DNA of 64,000 nucleotides from an uncultured Microbacterium sp. (GTDB taxonomy: Bacteria > Actinomycetota > Actinomycetes > Actinomycetales > Microbacteriaceae): positions 62,001 through 126,000 of the forward strand of contig NZ_CANLCY010000003.1 of NCBI RefSeq assembly GCF_947489255.1, written 5' to 3'. Made by a program: the position numbers and the translations under genes. The notes beneath the pieces are model-generated. The model was not told the DNA's origin. It made no database searches and saw nothing but the letters and a program-made list of their open reading frames with translations. This document shows, in pieces, positions 1 through 9,043 of this stretch. Numbering within the stretch: the stretch's first letter is position 1; each line of letters opens with the position of its first letter.

Positions 1-143
1 CGTCCCGTCCACGCGATGCTCCCGTCGCGGACGAGCACCGCCGCATCGCTGATCGTGCCGCACGGATCGCCGTCGACGGCCACGTTCGTCGTCAGTTCGC
101 CGATGCCCGTCAGCCAGAAGTGCGCCTGTGCGGGTGCGCTCAC
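1..143 (-). CDS. hutI: Imidazolonepropionase, N-terminal fragment (cut by window edge)
   Basis: Only the first 47 codons are present. Read from a GTG at 143, the product begins [16 protein letters not shown] and later shows [15 protein letters not shown], the beta-sandwich start typical of HutI-type amidohydrolases. The family opens the imidazolone ring to give N-formimino-glutamate, the third step of histidine breakdown. The GTG overlaps the hutU stop as GTGA, so translation is probably coupled. The assignment rests on this short match and on the hutH-hutU context. The metal-binding residues lie outside the window. Confidence 0.85.
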   Translation of the reverse strand, partial: MSAPAQAHFWLTGIGELTTNVAVDGDPCGTISDAAVLVRDGSIAWTG

Positions 144-1873
144 CACATCGGCACCGTCAGGCCCCGCTCGGCGGCGACCTCGCGAGCGCGGTCGTAACCG
201 GCATCCACGTGGCGCATCACCCCGGTGCCGGGGTCGTTGACGAGTACGCGAGCGAGCTTCTCGGCGGCCAGCTCCGTGCCGTCGGCGACGCACACCTGCC
301 CGGCGTGGATGCTGCGACCGATGCCGACGCCGCCGCCGTGGTGGATCGACACCCACGACGCTCCGCTCGCGGTGTTCAGCAGCGCGTTCAGCAGCGGCCA
401 GTCCGCGATCGCGTCGGATCCGTCGGCCATCGCCTCGGTCTCGCGGTAGGGCGAGGCCACCGAGCCTGCGTCGAGGTGGTCACGGCCGATGACGATCGGC
501 CCCGACAGCTCGCCCGACGCGACCATCTCGTTGAACTTCAGCCCGGCGAGGTGGCGCTCCTGGTAGCCGAGCCAGCAGATGCGCGCCGGAAGCCCCTCGA
601 AGTGCACCTGCTCTCCGGCCTTCTCGAGCCAGCGGTGCAGGGCGGTGTCGTGCGGGAACAGCTCCGCGACCGCGCGATCGGTCTTCGCGATGTCGTCGGG
701 GTCGCCCGAGAGTGCCACCCAGCGGAACGGGCCCTTCCCCTCGGCGAACAGCGGGCGGATGTAGGCGGGCACGAACCCCGGGAACGCGAACGCGCGGTCG
801 TAGCCGCCGAGCTCCGCCTCGCGACGGATCGAGTTGCCGTAGTCGAACACCGCGGCTCCGGCATCCTGGAACCCCACCATCGCCCGCACGTGCGCGGCCA
901 TGCTCTCGCGGGCGCGGCGGGTGAAGTCCTCCGGATCGCGAGCGGCCTCTGCCGCCCAGTCCTGCACCGACACCCCGACGGGCAGGTACGACAGGGGATC
1001 GTGCGCGCTCGTCTGGTCGGTGACGATGTCGATCCGGATGCCGCGGGCGAGCAGTTCGGGGAAGACCTCGGCCGCGTTGCCCTCGACGCCGACCGACAGG
1101 GCCTCGCCCGCCTCGCGGGCGGCGCTCACCCGCTCGATCGCGGTGTCGAGATCGTCGGCGACCTCGTCGAGATAGCCGTGGGCGACGCGGCGGTCGAGAC
1201 GGGCACGGTCGACGTCGACGATGAGCACCGCTCCGCCGTTCATGGTCACGGCGAGGGGCTGCGCGCCGCCCATGCCGCCGCAGCCGGCCGTGAGGGTGAG
1301 GGTGCCGGCGAGCGACTCGCGACCTCGCGAGGCTGCCACCGCGGCGAAGGTCTCGTAGGTGCCCTGCAGGATCCCCTGCGTCCCGATGTAGATCCACGAC
1401 CCCGCGGTCATCTGGCCGTACATCGTCAGGCCGAGCTCTTCGAGCCGGCGGAACTCGGGCCACGTCGCCCAGTCGCCCACGAGGTTGGAGTTGGCGATGA
1501 GCACGCGCGGCGCCCATTCGTGCGTACGGAAGACGCCGACGGGCTTGCCCGACTGCACGAGCAGCGTCTCGTCGGGCTCGAGCTCGTCGAGCGTGCGCAC
1601 GATCGCCTCGTAGGCCGCCCACGATCGCGCGGCCTTCCCCGTGCCGCCGTACACGACGAGGTCGTCGGGACGCTCGGCCACCTCGGGGTCGAGGTTGTTC
1701 ATGAGCATGCGCTTGGCGGCCTCGGCTCCCCAGCTCTTCGCGGTGCGGGAGGCGCCGCGGGCGGCGCGGACCGGGCGCGGCCCGGGAGCGGGCGGGGCGG
1801 ATGCCGTGGCGGCGGTCTCCCCGGCCGCGGCGGCGTCGACGGCGCCCTGCACGGGGTTCATCATGTCGGTCAT
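140..1873 (-). CDS. hutU: Urocanate hydratase
   Basis: 577 aa, close to the usual family length of about 560. It converts urocanate to imidazolonepropionate with tightly bound NAD+ in the cytoplasm. Diagnostic stretches are [20 protein letters not shown] near residue 130, the glycine-rich [14 protein letters not shown], and [12 protein letters not shown], which carries the conserved active-site Cys region. About 40 N-terminal residues rich in Ala and Pro look like a lineage-specific extension. The ATG at 1873 overlaps the hutH stop (ATGA) and is preceded by GAAGGAGA. It is the middle gene of hutH-hutU-hutI. Confidence 0.96.
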   Translation of the reverse strand: MTDMMNPVQGAVDAAAAGETAATASAPPAPGPRPVRAARGASRTAKSWGAEAAKRMLMNNLDPEVAERPDDLVVYGGTGKAARSWAAYEAIVRTLDELEPDETLLVQSGKPVGVFRTHEWAPRVLIANSNLVGDWATWPEFRRLEELGLTMYGQMTAGSWIYIGTQGILQGTYETFAAVAASRGRESLAGTLTLTAGCGGMGGAQPLAVTMNGGAVLIVDVDRARLDRRVAHGYLDEVADDLDTAIERVSAAREAGEALSVGVEGNAAEVFPELLARGIRIDIVTDQTSAHDPLSYLPVGVSVQDWAAEAARDPEDFTRRARESMAAHVRAMVGFQDAGAAVFDYGNSIRREAELGGYDRAFAFPGFVPAYIRPLFAEGKGPFRWVALSGDPDDIAKTDRAVAELFPHDTALHRWLEKAGEQVHFEGLPARICWLGYQERHLAGLKFNEMVASGELSGPIVIGRDHLDAGSVASPYRETEAMADGSDAIADWPLLNALLNTASGASWVSIHHGGGVGIGRSIHAGQVCVADGTELAAEKLARVLVNDPGTGVMRHVDAGYDRAREVAAERGLTVPMW

Positions 1874-3429
1874 GCGTAATCTCCTTCGATCAGGGCGAGG
1901 GCGGTCCGGGCGACCGCTCCGGAGGCGACGAGGTCGGTGACGGCCTCGATCTCGGGCGAGACGAAGCGGTCGGGTCCGGGGCCCTGCACGCGCGAGCGCA
2001 CGAGCTCGCGCACGGCACCGGTGGTCACCGCGGGCTGCAGGGGCGCGCGCAGGTCGAGGGCGCGGCATCCGGTGAGCACCTCGATCGCGAGCACGCGCGC
2101 GAGTCCGTCGATCGCGCGGCGGAGCTTGCGGGCCCCGGCCCAGCCCATCGAGACGTGGTCCTCCTGCATCGCGCTCGAGGGGATCGAGTCGACCGAGGCG
2201 GGAGCGGCGAGGCGCTTGAGCTCCGACACGATCCCCGCGGCGGCGTACTGGGCGATCATCAGGCCCGAGTCGACGCCGACCTCGTCGGCGAGGAACGGGG
2301 GCAGTCCGTTGCTGCGGGCGACGTCGAGGGCGCGGTCGGTGCGACGCTCCGACATGGATGCCACGTCGGCCACCGCGATCGCGAGGAAGTCGAGCACGTA
2401 CGCCACCGGGGCGCCGTGGAAGTTGCCGTTCGACTCGACGCGCCCGTCGACGGTGACGACGGGGTTGTCGACGGCGGATGCCAGCTCGCGCTCGGCGATC
2501 TGCGCGGCGTGGGCGACCGTGTCGCGGGCCGCGCCGTGCACCTGGGGCGCGCAACGCAGGGAGTAGGCGTCCTGCACGCGCGTGCATTCGGGTCCGCGGT
2601 GGCTCGCGACGATCGGCGAGCCGGCCAGGAGCGCGCGGAGGTTCGCGGCGGATTCCGCCTGCCCGAGCTGCGGGCGCAGCGCCATGAGGTCGGCCGCGAA
2701 GACGGCATCCGTCCCCAGCTGCGACTCGATCGAGATCGCCGCGGCGACATCGGCGGTGGTCAGCAGCTCCTCGAGGTCGTGGAGGGCGAGCAGAAGCATG
2801 CCGAGCATGCCGTCGGTGCCGTTGATCAGCGCCAGCCCCTCCTTCTCGCGCAGCACGACCGGCTCGATGCCGGCGGCGGCGAGGGCGTCGGCGGCGGGGA
2901 GCGCCGACCCCGCGGCATCCCGGACCTCCCCCTCGCCCATCACGGCGAGCGCCACGTGCGACAGCGGGGCGAGGTCGCCGGAGCAGCCGAGAGAGCCGTA
3001 CTCGCGGACGACGGGGGTGATGCCGGCGTTCAGCAGCGCCGCGTACGTCTCGACCACGACGGGGCGCACGCCCGTGCGTCCGGTCGCCAGCGTCTGCAGA
3101 CGCAGCAGCATGAGGGCGCGCACGACCTCGCGTTCGACCTCGGCCCCCGTGCCGGCGGCGTGCGAGCGGATCAGGCTCGCCTGCAGCTGCGCGCGGCGGT
3201 CGACGCCGATGAAGGTCGTGGCGAGCGCCCCGAATCCGGTCGAGATGCCGTAGTGCGGCTGCGGGTCGTCGGCGAGGGCTTCGATGAGGGCGCGGGTGTC
3301 GGCCACGCGCTGCAGGGCGTCGTCGTCCACGATCACCCGGGCTCCGTGGCGGGCGACCTCGACGACGTCGCGGGGGCTGAGGGTGGTCGATCCGACGGTG
3401 ACGGATGCGACGGTGAGGCTCGAGTGCAT
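1870..3429 (-). CDS. hutH: Histidine ammonia-lyase
   Basis: 519 aa; deaminates histidine to urocanate, the first step of the pathway. The electrophilic MIO cofactor forms from an internal tripeptide in [16 protein letters not shown]. Here that tripeptide is Cys-Ser-Gly rather than the textbook Ala-Ser-Gly; I believe related actinobacterial enzymes share this. Other family marks are [13 protein letters not shown] near the N-terminus and [16 protein letters not shown] [14 protein letters not shown]. The start is set at ATG 3429 ([10 protein letters not shown]), because the longer frame would run through the divergent regulator's promoter. It is first in the hut operon. Confidence 0.95.
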   Translation of the reverse strand: MHSSLTVASVTVGSTTLSPRDVVEVARHGARVIVDDDALQRVADTRALIEALADDPQPHYGISTGFGALATTFIGVDRRAQLQASLIRSHAAGTGAEVEREVVRALMLLRLQTLATGRTGVRPVVVETYAALLNAGITPVVREYGSLGCSGDLAPLSHVALAVMGEGEVRDAAGSALPAADALAAAGIEPVVLREKEGLALINGTDGMLGMLLLALHDLEELLTTADVAAAISIESQLGTDAVFAADLMALRPQLGQAESAANLRALLAGSPIVASHRGPECTRVQDAYSLRCAPQVHGAARDTVAHAAQIAERELASAVDNPVVTVDGRVESNGNFHGAPVAYVLDFLAIAVADVASMSERRTDRALDVARSNGLPPFLADEVGVDSGLMIAQYAAAGIVSELKRLAAPASVDSIPSSAMQEDHVSMGWAGARKLRRAIDGLARVLAIEVLTGCRALDLRAPLQPAVTTGAVRELVRSRVQGPGPDRFVSPEIEAVTDLVASGAVARTALALIEGDYA

Positions 3430-3470
3430 GAGCCGATTCCACCGCGTCTCCTGTCGCGGAACGACGGAGT

Positions 3471-3498
3471 TCTGGCATCCTGTGTCTGTCATGCCAGA
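3471..3498. promoter_or_regulatory. Inverted repeat in hutH/IclR intergenic region (candidate operator)
   Basis: TCTGGCAT (3471-3478) and ATGCCAGA (3491-3498) form a perfect 8-bp inverted repeat with a 12-bp spacer. It lies in the 61-bp gap between divergent hutH and the IclR-type gene. The right arm contains the regulator's own ATG, so binding could repress both the hut operon and the regulator. The operator role is inferred from symmetry and position. Confidence 0.45.
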
Positions 3499-4264
3499 CA
3501 TTCCCCGTCCGCAGGTACCCGCCGCCGATCAGACGCTGCGGATCCTCACTCTGCTCGCGCGCCAGCCCGGCCCGGTGGCCGCGCAGACGATCGCGACGAG
3601 CCTCGGCATCCCCCGTTCGAGCGTCTACCACCTGCTCTCGACCCTCGAGCAGCACGGTTATGTCGTGCACCTGCCGGGCGATCGACGCTGGGGGCTCGGC
3701 ACCGCGGCCTTCGAGCTGGGCGGCGGCTACGCGCGGCAGCAGCCCCTCGCACGCCTCGGCCGACCGCTGCTCGCCGCCCTGTCGGATCGCGTGGGAGAGA
3801 GCGCCCATCTCGCCGTGCTCGCCGGTCGCGACGTGCTCTACATCGTCGAGGAGCGGGCCCCGCGGCGCCCGGCGCTGGTGACCGACGTGGGCGTGCGCCT
3901 TCCCGCGCACCTCACCGCGACCGGTCGGGCGATGCTCGCCGCCCTCCCCCGCGAGCAGGTGCGGGCCCTCTTCCCGGATGCCACCGCCCTCACGCAGCGC
4001 CACGGCGTGGGTCCCTCGACTCCGCGCGAGCTGCGCGAGCTCCTGCGCGCGGTGCGCGCGGCCGGTCACGCGAGCGAGAACGGCGAGGTGACCCCGGGAT
4101 TCCGCTCCGTCGCCGCCGCGGTGCTCGATCACGCGGGCTGGCCCGCCGCCGCCGTCGCGGTCACGTGGCCGTCGGACGGCGCGGAGCGCGAGGCCGCCGC
4201 CCTGGCATCCGCCGCCTCCGCCACCGCCGCCGAGCTCGCGCGTCGCATCGGCCGCCACGCCTGA
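3491..4264 (+). CDS. IclR-family transcriptional regulator, probable hut regulator
   Basis: 257 aa, the normal IclR size. The N-terminal winged helix lies at about residues 15-65, with the recognition segment [21 protein letters not shown]. The C-terminal effector domain has the usual core, [20 protein letters not shown] and [15 protein letters not shown]. It is divergent from hutH with 61 bp between start codons, so control of histidine utilisation is likely; the effector (histidine or urocanate) cannot be read from sequence. ATG 3491 was chosen because it is the first start of the domain-bearing frame and follows hutH's start. Confidence 0.88.
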   Translation: MPDIPRPQVPAADQTLRILTLLARQPGPVAAQTIATSLGIPRSSVYHLLSTLEQHGYVVHLPGDRRWGLGTAAFELGGGYARQQPLARLGRPLLAALSDRVGESAHLAVLAGRDVLYIVEERAPRRPALVTDVGVRLPAHLTATGRAMLAALPREQVRALFPDATALTQRHGVGPSTPRELRELLRAVRAAGHASENGEVTPGFRSVAAAVLDHAGWPAAAVAVTWPSDGAEREAAALASAASATAAELARRIGRHA

Positions 4265-4300
4265 CGCGAGTTTCGCGTGCGACTCCCCCGCCACGCAGTG

Positions 4301-4368
4301 GTTTGGGGCGCATTCCGCCGTTCGGGGCGCGCAATTCAGGCCCCAGCACGCGAATCACGCCCCAAAAC
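4301..4368. repeat. 67-bp palindromic intergenic element, copy A
   Basis: First of three alignable copies in the window (also 4434-4500 and 11065-11131). Outer arms TTTGGGGCG and CGCCCCAAA enclose an inner TTCGGGGCG and a GGCCCC-type arm, giving nested stems. It lies between the IclR and LacI genes, outside coding sequence. The size, symmetry and intergenic position resemble REP/BIME or MITE elements. No transposase is nearby. Confidence 0.75.
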
Positions 4369-4433
4369 ACGACGGTGTTCGCGCGGAACCACCACCACCC
4401 CGCCCCCGGGACGCTTCTCCCCTGTCGACCCGG

Positions 4434-4500
4434 GTTCGGGGCGCATTCCTCCCTTCGGAGCGCACAACCCCCGCCCCGACACGCAGGTCACGACCCGAAC
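4434..4500. repeat. 67-bp palindromic intergenic element, copy B
   Basis: Aligns to copy A and copy C almost without gaps. Outer arms are GTTCGGGGCG and CGACCCGAAC (one mismatch); the inner arms TTCGGAGCG and CGCCCCGA are one mismatch from perfect. It lies 65 bp after copy A in the same orientation. The 287-bp gap 4265-4551 holds these two elements and no credible gene. Confidence 0.75.
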
Positions 4501-4551
4501 CACCGCACACCACCGCACGGGCCCGAGTACCGGGCACCCGCCCACCGCGCG

Positions 4552-5556
4552 TCAGCGCACGACCAGCCGCGGCTCCACGAGCACGTGCGCGGCGCCCGCC
4601 GTCGCGGGCCGCGGTGCCACCACGGTGCCGTTCTCACCCATGAGCAGGTCGAGGGCACCGGATGCCACCCGCTCGGGCAGCTGCTCGACGCTCGAGAGCC
4701 CGAGCGCCTCGGCCGCGGGGGTGTTGTCGAAGCCGACGACCCGGATGTCGGGGCGGCCGGCCAGGGCGGTGGCGAGGTGCGCGCCGATCGCGAGGGAGTC
4801 GCTCGCGCAGACGATGGCGGTGACGTCGGGGGCGGCGCGCAAGCCGGCCTCGACCGCATCGCGGGCCAGCGCGACGTTGTCTTCGACGACCCAGCGCGGT
4901 CCGCGCGCGGCTCCCACGCTCTCGCTCCATCCGCGCTCGCGTTCATCGCCGGTCCCCGAACCCGCGGGCCAGCCGAGGAAGGCGACGCGCCCGTCGGCGC
5001 GCTCGAGCGCGTGGGCGGTCGCCGCCCGTGTACCGGCCGCACCGTCGACGTCGACCCACAGGTGAGCGGGCGCTTCGACGTCGTCCTCGCCCCACGGCCG
5101 CCCGAACGACACGAACGGCAGCCCCCGCGCGTTCAACCACCCCGTGCGGGGGTCGCCGTGGAAGGTGCCGGTGATGACGACGGCATCCACCTCTCCCCCC
5201 TCCAGCAGATCGGCGAGTCGGTCGATCTCCTCCTCGGCCGTACGCGCGGCGTACAGCAGCACGCGCATGTCGCGCTCGCCCGCGCTCTCGGTGAGGGCGT
5301 GCACGAAGCGGTCGAGCACGACTCCGGCGATGCCGCCCGCGTAGGGATCGAGATGGATGCCGATGGTCGAGCTGCGCCGCGTGCGCAGGCGCCGCGCCGC
5401 GGCGTGCGGGCGGTAGCCGAGCTCGGCGATCGCGGCCTCGACGCGCAGGCGCGTGGCCTCGCGGACGATGTCGGGGGTGTTCACGACGTTCGACACGGTC
5501 TGGCGCGAGACGCCCGCGATGCGCGCGACGTCGTCGATCGTGGGCGCCTTGGTCAT
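4552..5556 (-). CDS. LacI-family transcriptional regulator of the adjacent sugar operon
   Basis: 334 aa. The LacI helix-turn-helix TIDDVARIAGVSRQTVSNVV lies at residues 5-24, followed by the hinge helix LRTRRSS. A periplasmic-binding-protein-like effector domain continues to the C-terminus (AIVCASDSLAIGAH, RVVGFDNTPAAEAL). The ATG at 5556 starts MTKAPTIDDVARIAG, the standard distance to the HTH. It is divergent from the ABC importer, whose promoter carries a perfect CG-centred palindrome, so it probably represses that operon until its sugar ligand binds. The ligand is unknown. Confidence 0.92.
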   Translation of the reverse strand: MTKAPTIDDVARIAGVSRQTVSNVVNTPDIVREATRLRVEAAIAELGYRPHAAARRLRTRRSSTIGIHLDPYAGGIAGVVLDRFVHALTESAGERDMRVLLYAARTAEEEIDRLADLLEGGEVDAVVITGTFHGDPRTGWLNARGLPFVSFGRPWGEDDVEAPAHLWVDVDGAAGTRAATAHALERADGRVAFLGWPAGSGTGDERERGWSESVGAARGPRWVVEDNVALARDAVEAGLRAAPDVTAIVCASDSLAIGAHLATALAGRPDIRVVGFDNTPAAEALGLSSVEQLPERVASGALDLLMGENGTVVAPRPATAGAAHVLVEPRLVVR

Positions 5557-5661
5557 GTGTGTTCCTCCCCCCGGTGCGGGCCGCCCGACGCCCCCGCGGT
5601 CGCGAGGTCGCCCCGACCGCACGCGGTGGACGCCCGTCAGCCTAGGGCGACGATCGACGGC

Positions 5662-5691
5662 TTGACATCGTGCCTCGCCGTTCCTTACCGT
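5662..5691 (+). promoter_or_regulatory. Probable sigma-70-type promoter of the sugar ABC operon
   Basis: TTGACA at 5662-5667 is a perfect -35 hexamer. TACCGT at 5686-5691 is an acceptable high-GC -10 with an 18-bp spacer. The LacI-type operator begins 12 bp after the -10, about where the transcription start should be, which fits repression by blocking the polymerase. Confidence 0.6.
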
Positions 5692-5703
5692 AGTCGAACC
5701 GCC

Positions 5704-5719
5704 ATTTGAACGTTCAAAT
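5704..5719. promoter_or_regulatory. LacI-type operator, perfect palindrome
   Basis: ATTTGAACGTTCAAAT is a perfect 16-bp palindrome centred on CG, the classic geometry for LacI/GalR-family sites. It is markedly AT-rich for this genome and sits just after the promoter hexamers, 56 bp before the binding-protein ATG. The nearby LacI protein is the likely binder. Confidence 0.8.
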
Positions 5720-5775
5720 AGACGGCCCTCCGAGCACCCGGAGGGGTCGCATGCCTCATCGAAGGAGAGAGACAC

Positions 5776-7014
5776 ATGACACGGCACCCTGTCCGCCTCT
5801 GGCTCACCGCCGGCGCACTGCTCGCCACCGGAGCCCTCACGCTCACCGCGTGCGGCTCGGGCTTCACCGACGCCCCCGGCGAGGGCCAGGCCTCCGGCAG
5901 CGGAAAGCTCAGCATCCTCATCGGCTCCTCGGGCGACGCCGAGACGAAGGCCGTCACCGACGCCGTCGCCGCGTGGAGCGAGCAGTCCGGCGTCGAGGCC
6001 GAGGTCCAGACCGCCAATGATCTCCCGCAGCAGCTCTCCCAGGGCTTCGCGGCAGGCTCCCCGCCCGACCTGTTCTACCTCGCCCCCGAGGCCCTGGCCG
6101 GTTACGCCTCCAACGGTTCGATCCAGGCCTACGGAGACGACCTCGCCAACAAGGACGACTTCTACCCCTCGCTCGTCGACAACTTCACCGTCGACGGCAC
6201 CTTCTACTGCGCCCCCAAGGACTTCTCCACCCTGGCGCTCATCATCAACACCGACCTGTGGGCGGCCGCCGGGCTCACGGATGCCGACATCCCCACGACG
6301 TGGGACCAGCTGGCATCCGTCGCCCAGAAGCTCACCGCCGACGGCCGGGTGGGCCTGGCGTTCGGCGCCGAGTACCAGCGCGTCGGTGCCTTCATGGCGC
6401 AGGCCGGTGGCGGGCTCGTCACCGACGGCGCGGCCACCGCCGACAGCGCCGCGAACGTCGAGGCTCTGACCTACGTCAAGACGCACCTGAACGACGGCAC
6501 GTTCGCCTTCGCCTCCGACGTGGGCGCGGGCTGGGGCGGCGAGGCGTTCGGCACCCAGAAGGCCGCGATGACGATCGAGGGCAACTGGATCACCGGCGCC
6601 ATGTCGGCCGACTACCCCGACGTGAAGTACCAGGTCGCCGAGCTCCCCGCGGGCCCCGGCGGCAAGGGCACGCTGCAGTTCACCAACTGCTGGGGCATGG
6701 CCACCGACAGCGGCAACCAGGAGCAGGCCCGCTCGCTCGTCGAGTACCTGACCGGCACCGACCAGCAGCTGGCGTTCTCGGAGGCCTTCGGCCCCATGCC
6801 GTCGATCCAGTCCGCGGCCGACGCGTGGACCAACGCCAACCCCGACCTCGGCGCCTTCCTCGCCGGGGCGGACTACGCGCAGTTCCCGCCGAACATGGCC
6901 GGGGCCGCCGACGTCATCACCGACTTCAACGCCCAGCTCGAGTCGCTCAAGACCGGCGACCCGCAGGCGCTGCTGTCGACGGCGCAGTCCAACCTCGAGG
7001 CCATCGTCAAGTAA
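5776..7014 (+). CDS. ABC transporter sugar-binding lipoprotein
   Basis: 412 aa. The N-terminus is a lipoprotein signal: basic MTRHPVR, hydrophobic LWLTAGALLATGALT, then lipobox LTAC with the lipidated Cys near residue 26. The mature part is a family-1 extracellular solute-binding protein (DLFYLAPEALAGYASNG, TIEGNWITGAMSADYP). It captures a sugar outside the membrane and delivers it to the two downstream permeases. GAAGGAGAG stands 6 bp before ATG 5776. The substrate is not identifiable; the hydrolase at the operon end suggests an oligosaccharide or alpha-glucoside. Confidence 0.92.
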   Translation: MTRHPVRLWLTAGALLATGALTLTACGSGFTDAPGEGQASGSGKLSILIGSSGDAETKAVTDAVAAWSEQSGVEAEVQTANDLPQQLSQGFAAGSPPDLFYLAPEALAGYASNGSIQAYGDDLANKDDFYPSLVDNFTVDGTFYCAPKDFSTLALIINTDLWAAAGLTDADIPTTWDQLASVAQKLTADGRVGLAFGAEYQRVGAFMAQAGGGLVTDGAATADSAANVEALTYVKTHLNDGTFAFASDVGAGWGGEAFGTQKAAMTIEGNWITGAMSADYPDVKYQVAELPAGPGGKGTLQFTNCWGMATDSGNQEQARSLVEYLTGTDQQLAFSEAFGPMPSIQSAADAWTNANPDLGAFLAGADYAQFPPNMAGAADVITDFNAQLESLKTGDPQALLSTAQSNLEAIVK

Positions 7015-7016
7015 TC

Positions 7017-8132
7017 ATGAGTGCTCTCACCACAGCGCCGCGTCGCGCCGGGTCCCCCTCCTCGGGGATCCGGCGCGGCGAGGCCGCCGCCGGGTGGCTG
7101 TTCACCGCCCCGGTGCTGATCATCCTCGGCGTGTTCCTCCTCGTCCCCGTGCTCATGGCGCTGTGGGTGAGCTTCTCCGACTGGACCGGGCGCGGAAGCC
7201 CGTTCTCCTCGAACGTCGGCTTCGTCGGTCTCGACAACTACGCCGCCGTCACCACCGGCGGCGGCCTCGCCGAGCGCGACTTCGGCACGGCCCTGCGCAA
7301 CAACGCCTGGTACGTCCTGCTCGTCGTGCCGCTGCAGACCGCGCTCTCGCTGTTCCTCGCCGTCCTGGTGAACCGGGCGGTCCTGCGCGGACGCGGCCTG
7401 TTCCGCACCGCTTTCTACTTCCCCTCGGTCACCAGCTCCGTGGCGATCACGGTGCTGTGGCTCTTCCTCTTCTCGGCATCCGGTGCCGTCAACGAGGTGC
7501 TGTCGTGGCTCGGCATCAACGGGCCGAACTGGTTCAGCGACCCGTCCGGGGTCGTGCACAACCTGCTCGGCGCCGTCGGCGTGACCAGCGGCCCCGCGTT
7601 CCTCACGGGCAACACGATGCTCGGCGTCTCGTGGTGGGACTGGCTCGCCGGCCCCTCGGTGGCGATGTCGGCGTTCATCCTCATGGCCGTCTTCACCACC
7701 TCGGGCACCTTCATGCTCCTGTTCATCGCGGGCCTGCAGAACATCGGTGCCGACGTGCAGGAGGCCGCGATGATGGACGGCGCGAACGGCTGGCAGCGTT
7801 TCTGGCGGGTGACCCTCCCCCAGCTCAAGCCCGTGCTGTTCACCGTGCTGACCCTCGGCCTCATCGGCACCTGGCAGGTGTTCGACCAGATCTACACCGG
7901 CACCCAGGGCGGTCCTGGGAAGACGACCCTGACCCCCGCCTACCTCAGCTACTCCTCCGCCTTCCTCTCGCAGCAGTGGGGACAGGGTGCGGCGATCGCC
8001 TTCGTGCTGTTCGTCATCATCGTGGCCCTCACGATCCTGCAGCGCTTCGTGCTGCGCGACCGCCCGGTCTCGCGCCGACGCATCCGGCAGTACGAGATGC
8101 CCGGCACGGGCTCGAAGGGAGCGAAGCGATGA
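7017..8132 (+). CDS. ABC sugar transporter permease (MalF/UgpA type)
   Basis: 371 aa with about six to seven membrane helices. The first is at about residues 28-50 (LFTAPVLIILGVFLLVPVLM). The cytoplasmic EAA loop QEAAMMDGANGWQRFWRVTL near residue 245 docks the ATPase. An extended loop between helices 3 and 4 (residues about 160-215) is typical of the MalF/UgpA class. The ATG is 2 bp after the binding-protein stop, and the 3' end overlaps the next gene as ATGA. No ATP-binding gene is in the operon, so a shared MsiK-like ATPase elsewhere is likely. Confidence 0.92.
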   Translation: MSALTTAPRRAGSPSSGIRRGEAAAGWLFTAPVLIILGVFLLVPVLMALWVSFSDWTGRGSPFSSNVGFVGLDNYAAVTTGGGLAERDFGTALRNNAWYVLLVVPLQTALSLFLAVLVNRAVLRGRGLFRTAFYFPSVTSSVAITVLWLFLFSASGAVNEVLSWLGINGPNWFSDPSGVVHNLLGAVGVTSGPAFLTGNTMLGVSWWDWLAGPSVAMSAFILMAVFTTSGTFMLLFIAGLQNIGADVQEAAMMDGANGWQRFWRVTLPQLKPVLFTVLTLGLIGTWQVFDQIYTGTQGGPGKTTLTPAYLSYSSAFLSQQWGQGAAIAFVLFVIIVALTILQRFVLRDRPVSRRRIRQYEMPGTGSKGAKR

Positions 8133-9043
8133 CCGCCACGGCATCCCCGCAGACGACCGTGCTCGCCGAGCAGCGCGTCGACGGCCCTGTGAAACCCGCG
8201 AAGCACCGCATGTCGGGCAAGACCCTGCGGTGGCAGATCGGCCTGTACGTGCTGCTGCTCGTGCTCGCCCTCGTCTACATCTATCCGTTCCTCGTGCAGG
8301 TGGCGACCTCCTTCAAGACGGATGCCGGGGCCGCGGCCGACCCGATCTCGCTGGTGCCGCAGCCCTTCACGTGGGCCGCGTACGAGCGCCTCTTCCTGAA
8401 CTCCGACTTCCCCGTCTGGTTCGGCAACTCCGTCGTGGTCACCGTGTTCGTCACCGCGGGTCGCGTCTTCTTCAACTCCCTCGCCGGATACGCCCTCGCC
8501 CGGCTGCAGTTCCGCGGCCGCGGCATCGTGTTCGCCGGACTCGTGGCGGTCATGGCGGTCCCAGCCGTCGTCTTGCTGATCCCGAAGTTCCTCGTCATCA
8601 ACCAGCTGGGCATGTACGACTCGTACGCGGGCATGATCCTGCCCCTGCTCGTGGATGCCGCGGGGGTGTTCATCATGAAGAACTTCTTCGAGTCGATCCC
8701 CCCGTCCGTCGAGGAGCAGGCCCGCATCGACGGCGCCGGCACGTTCCGCGTGTTCTGGTCGGTCGTGCTGCCGATGGCGCGTCCCGCCCTCATCACGATC
8801 GTGATCCTGTCGTTCCAGGGATCGTGGAACGAGCTCAGCCACTTCGTCATCTCCACCCAGTCGCCCGAGCTGACCACCCTGACCAAGGGCGTGGCGTCCC
8901 TGGCCAGCGGACAGCTCAGTCAGGGCAGCCAATTCCCCCTCAAACTCGCGGCCGCGGCCTTGATGACGATCCCGGTCGCCGTGGTCTTCTTCATCTTCCA
9001 GCGCCGCATCATGAACGCCAGCGAAGGAGCCGTCAAAGAATGA
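8129..9043 (+). CDS. ABC sugar transporter permease (MalG/UgpE type)
   Basis: 304 aa with six predicted helices, the first being LYVLLLVLALVYIYPFLVQV near residue 38. The EAA loop is VEEQARIDGAGTFRVFWSVV, about residues 193-212. This is the short-loop partner of the upstream permease; together they form the transmembrane channel of a CUT1-type sugar importer. It overlaps the upstream gene by 4 bp and the downstream hydrolase start by 4 bp, so all four genes are probably co-translated from one message. Confidence 0.92.
   Translation: MTATASPQTTVLAEQRVDGPVKPAKHRMSGKTLRWQIGLYVLLLVLALVYIYPFLVQVATSFKTDAGAAADPISLVPQPFTWAAYERLFLNSDFPVWFGNSVVVTVFVTAGRVFFNSLAGYALARLQFRGRGIVFAGLVAVMAVPAVVLLIPKFLVINQLGMYDSYAGMILPLLVDAAGVFIMKNFFESIPPSVEEQARIDGAGTFRVFWSVVLPMARPALITIVILSFQGSWNELSHFVISTQSPELTTLTKGVASLASGQLSQGSQFPLKLAAAALMTIPVAVVFFIFQRRIMNASEGAVKE

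Noticed and set aside
128..1879. Long plus-strand open frame opposite hutU, and many similar frames of several hundred codons elsewhere (for example 1801-5709, 39164-41809, 8920-10887)
   Set aside because: They are antisense shadows of well-supported genes, caused by GC-rich codon usage. Their products are Arg/Gly/Ala/His-rich with no family resemblance.
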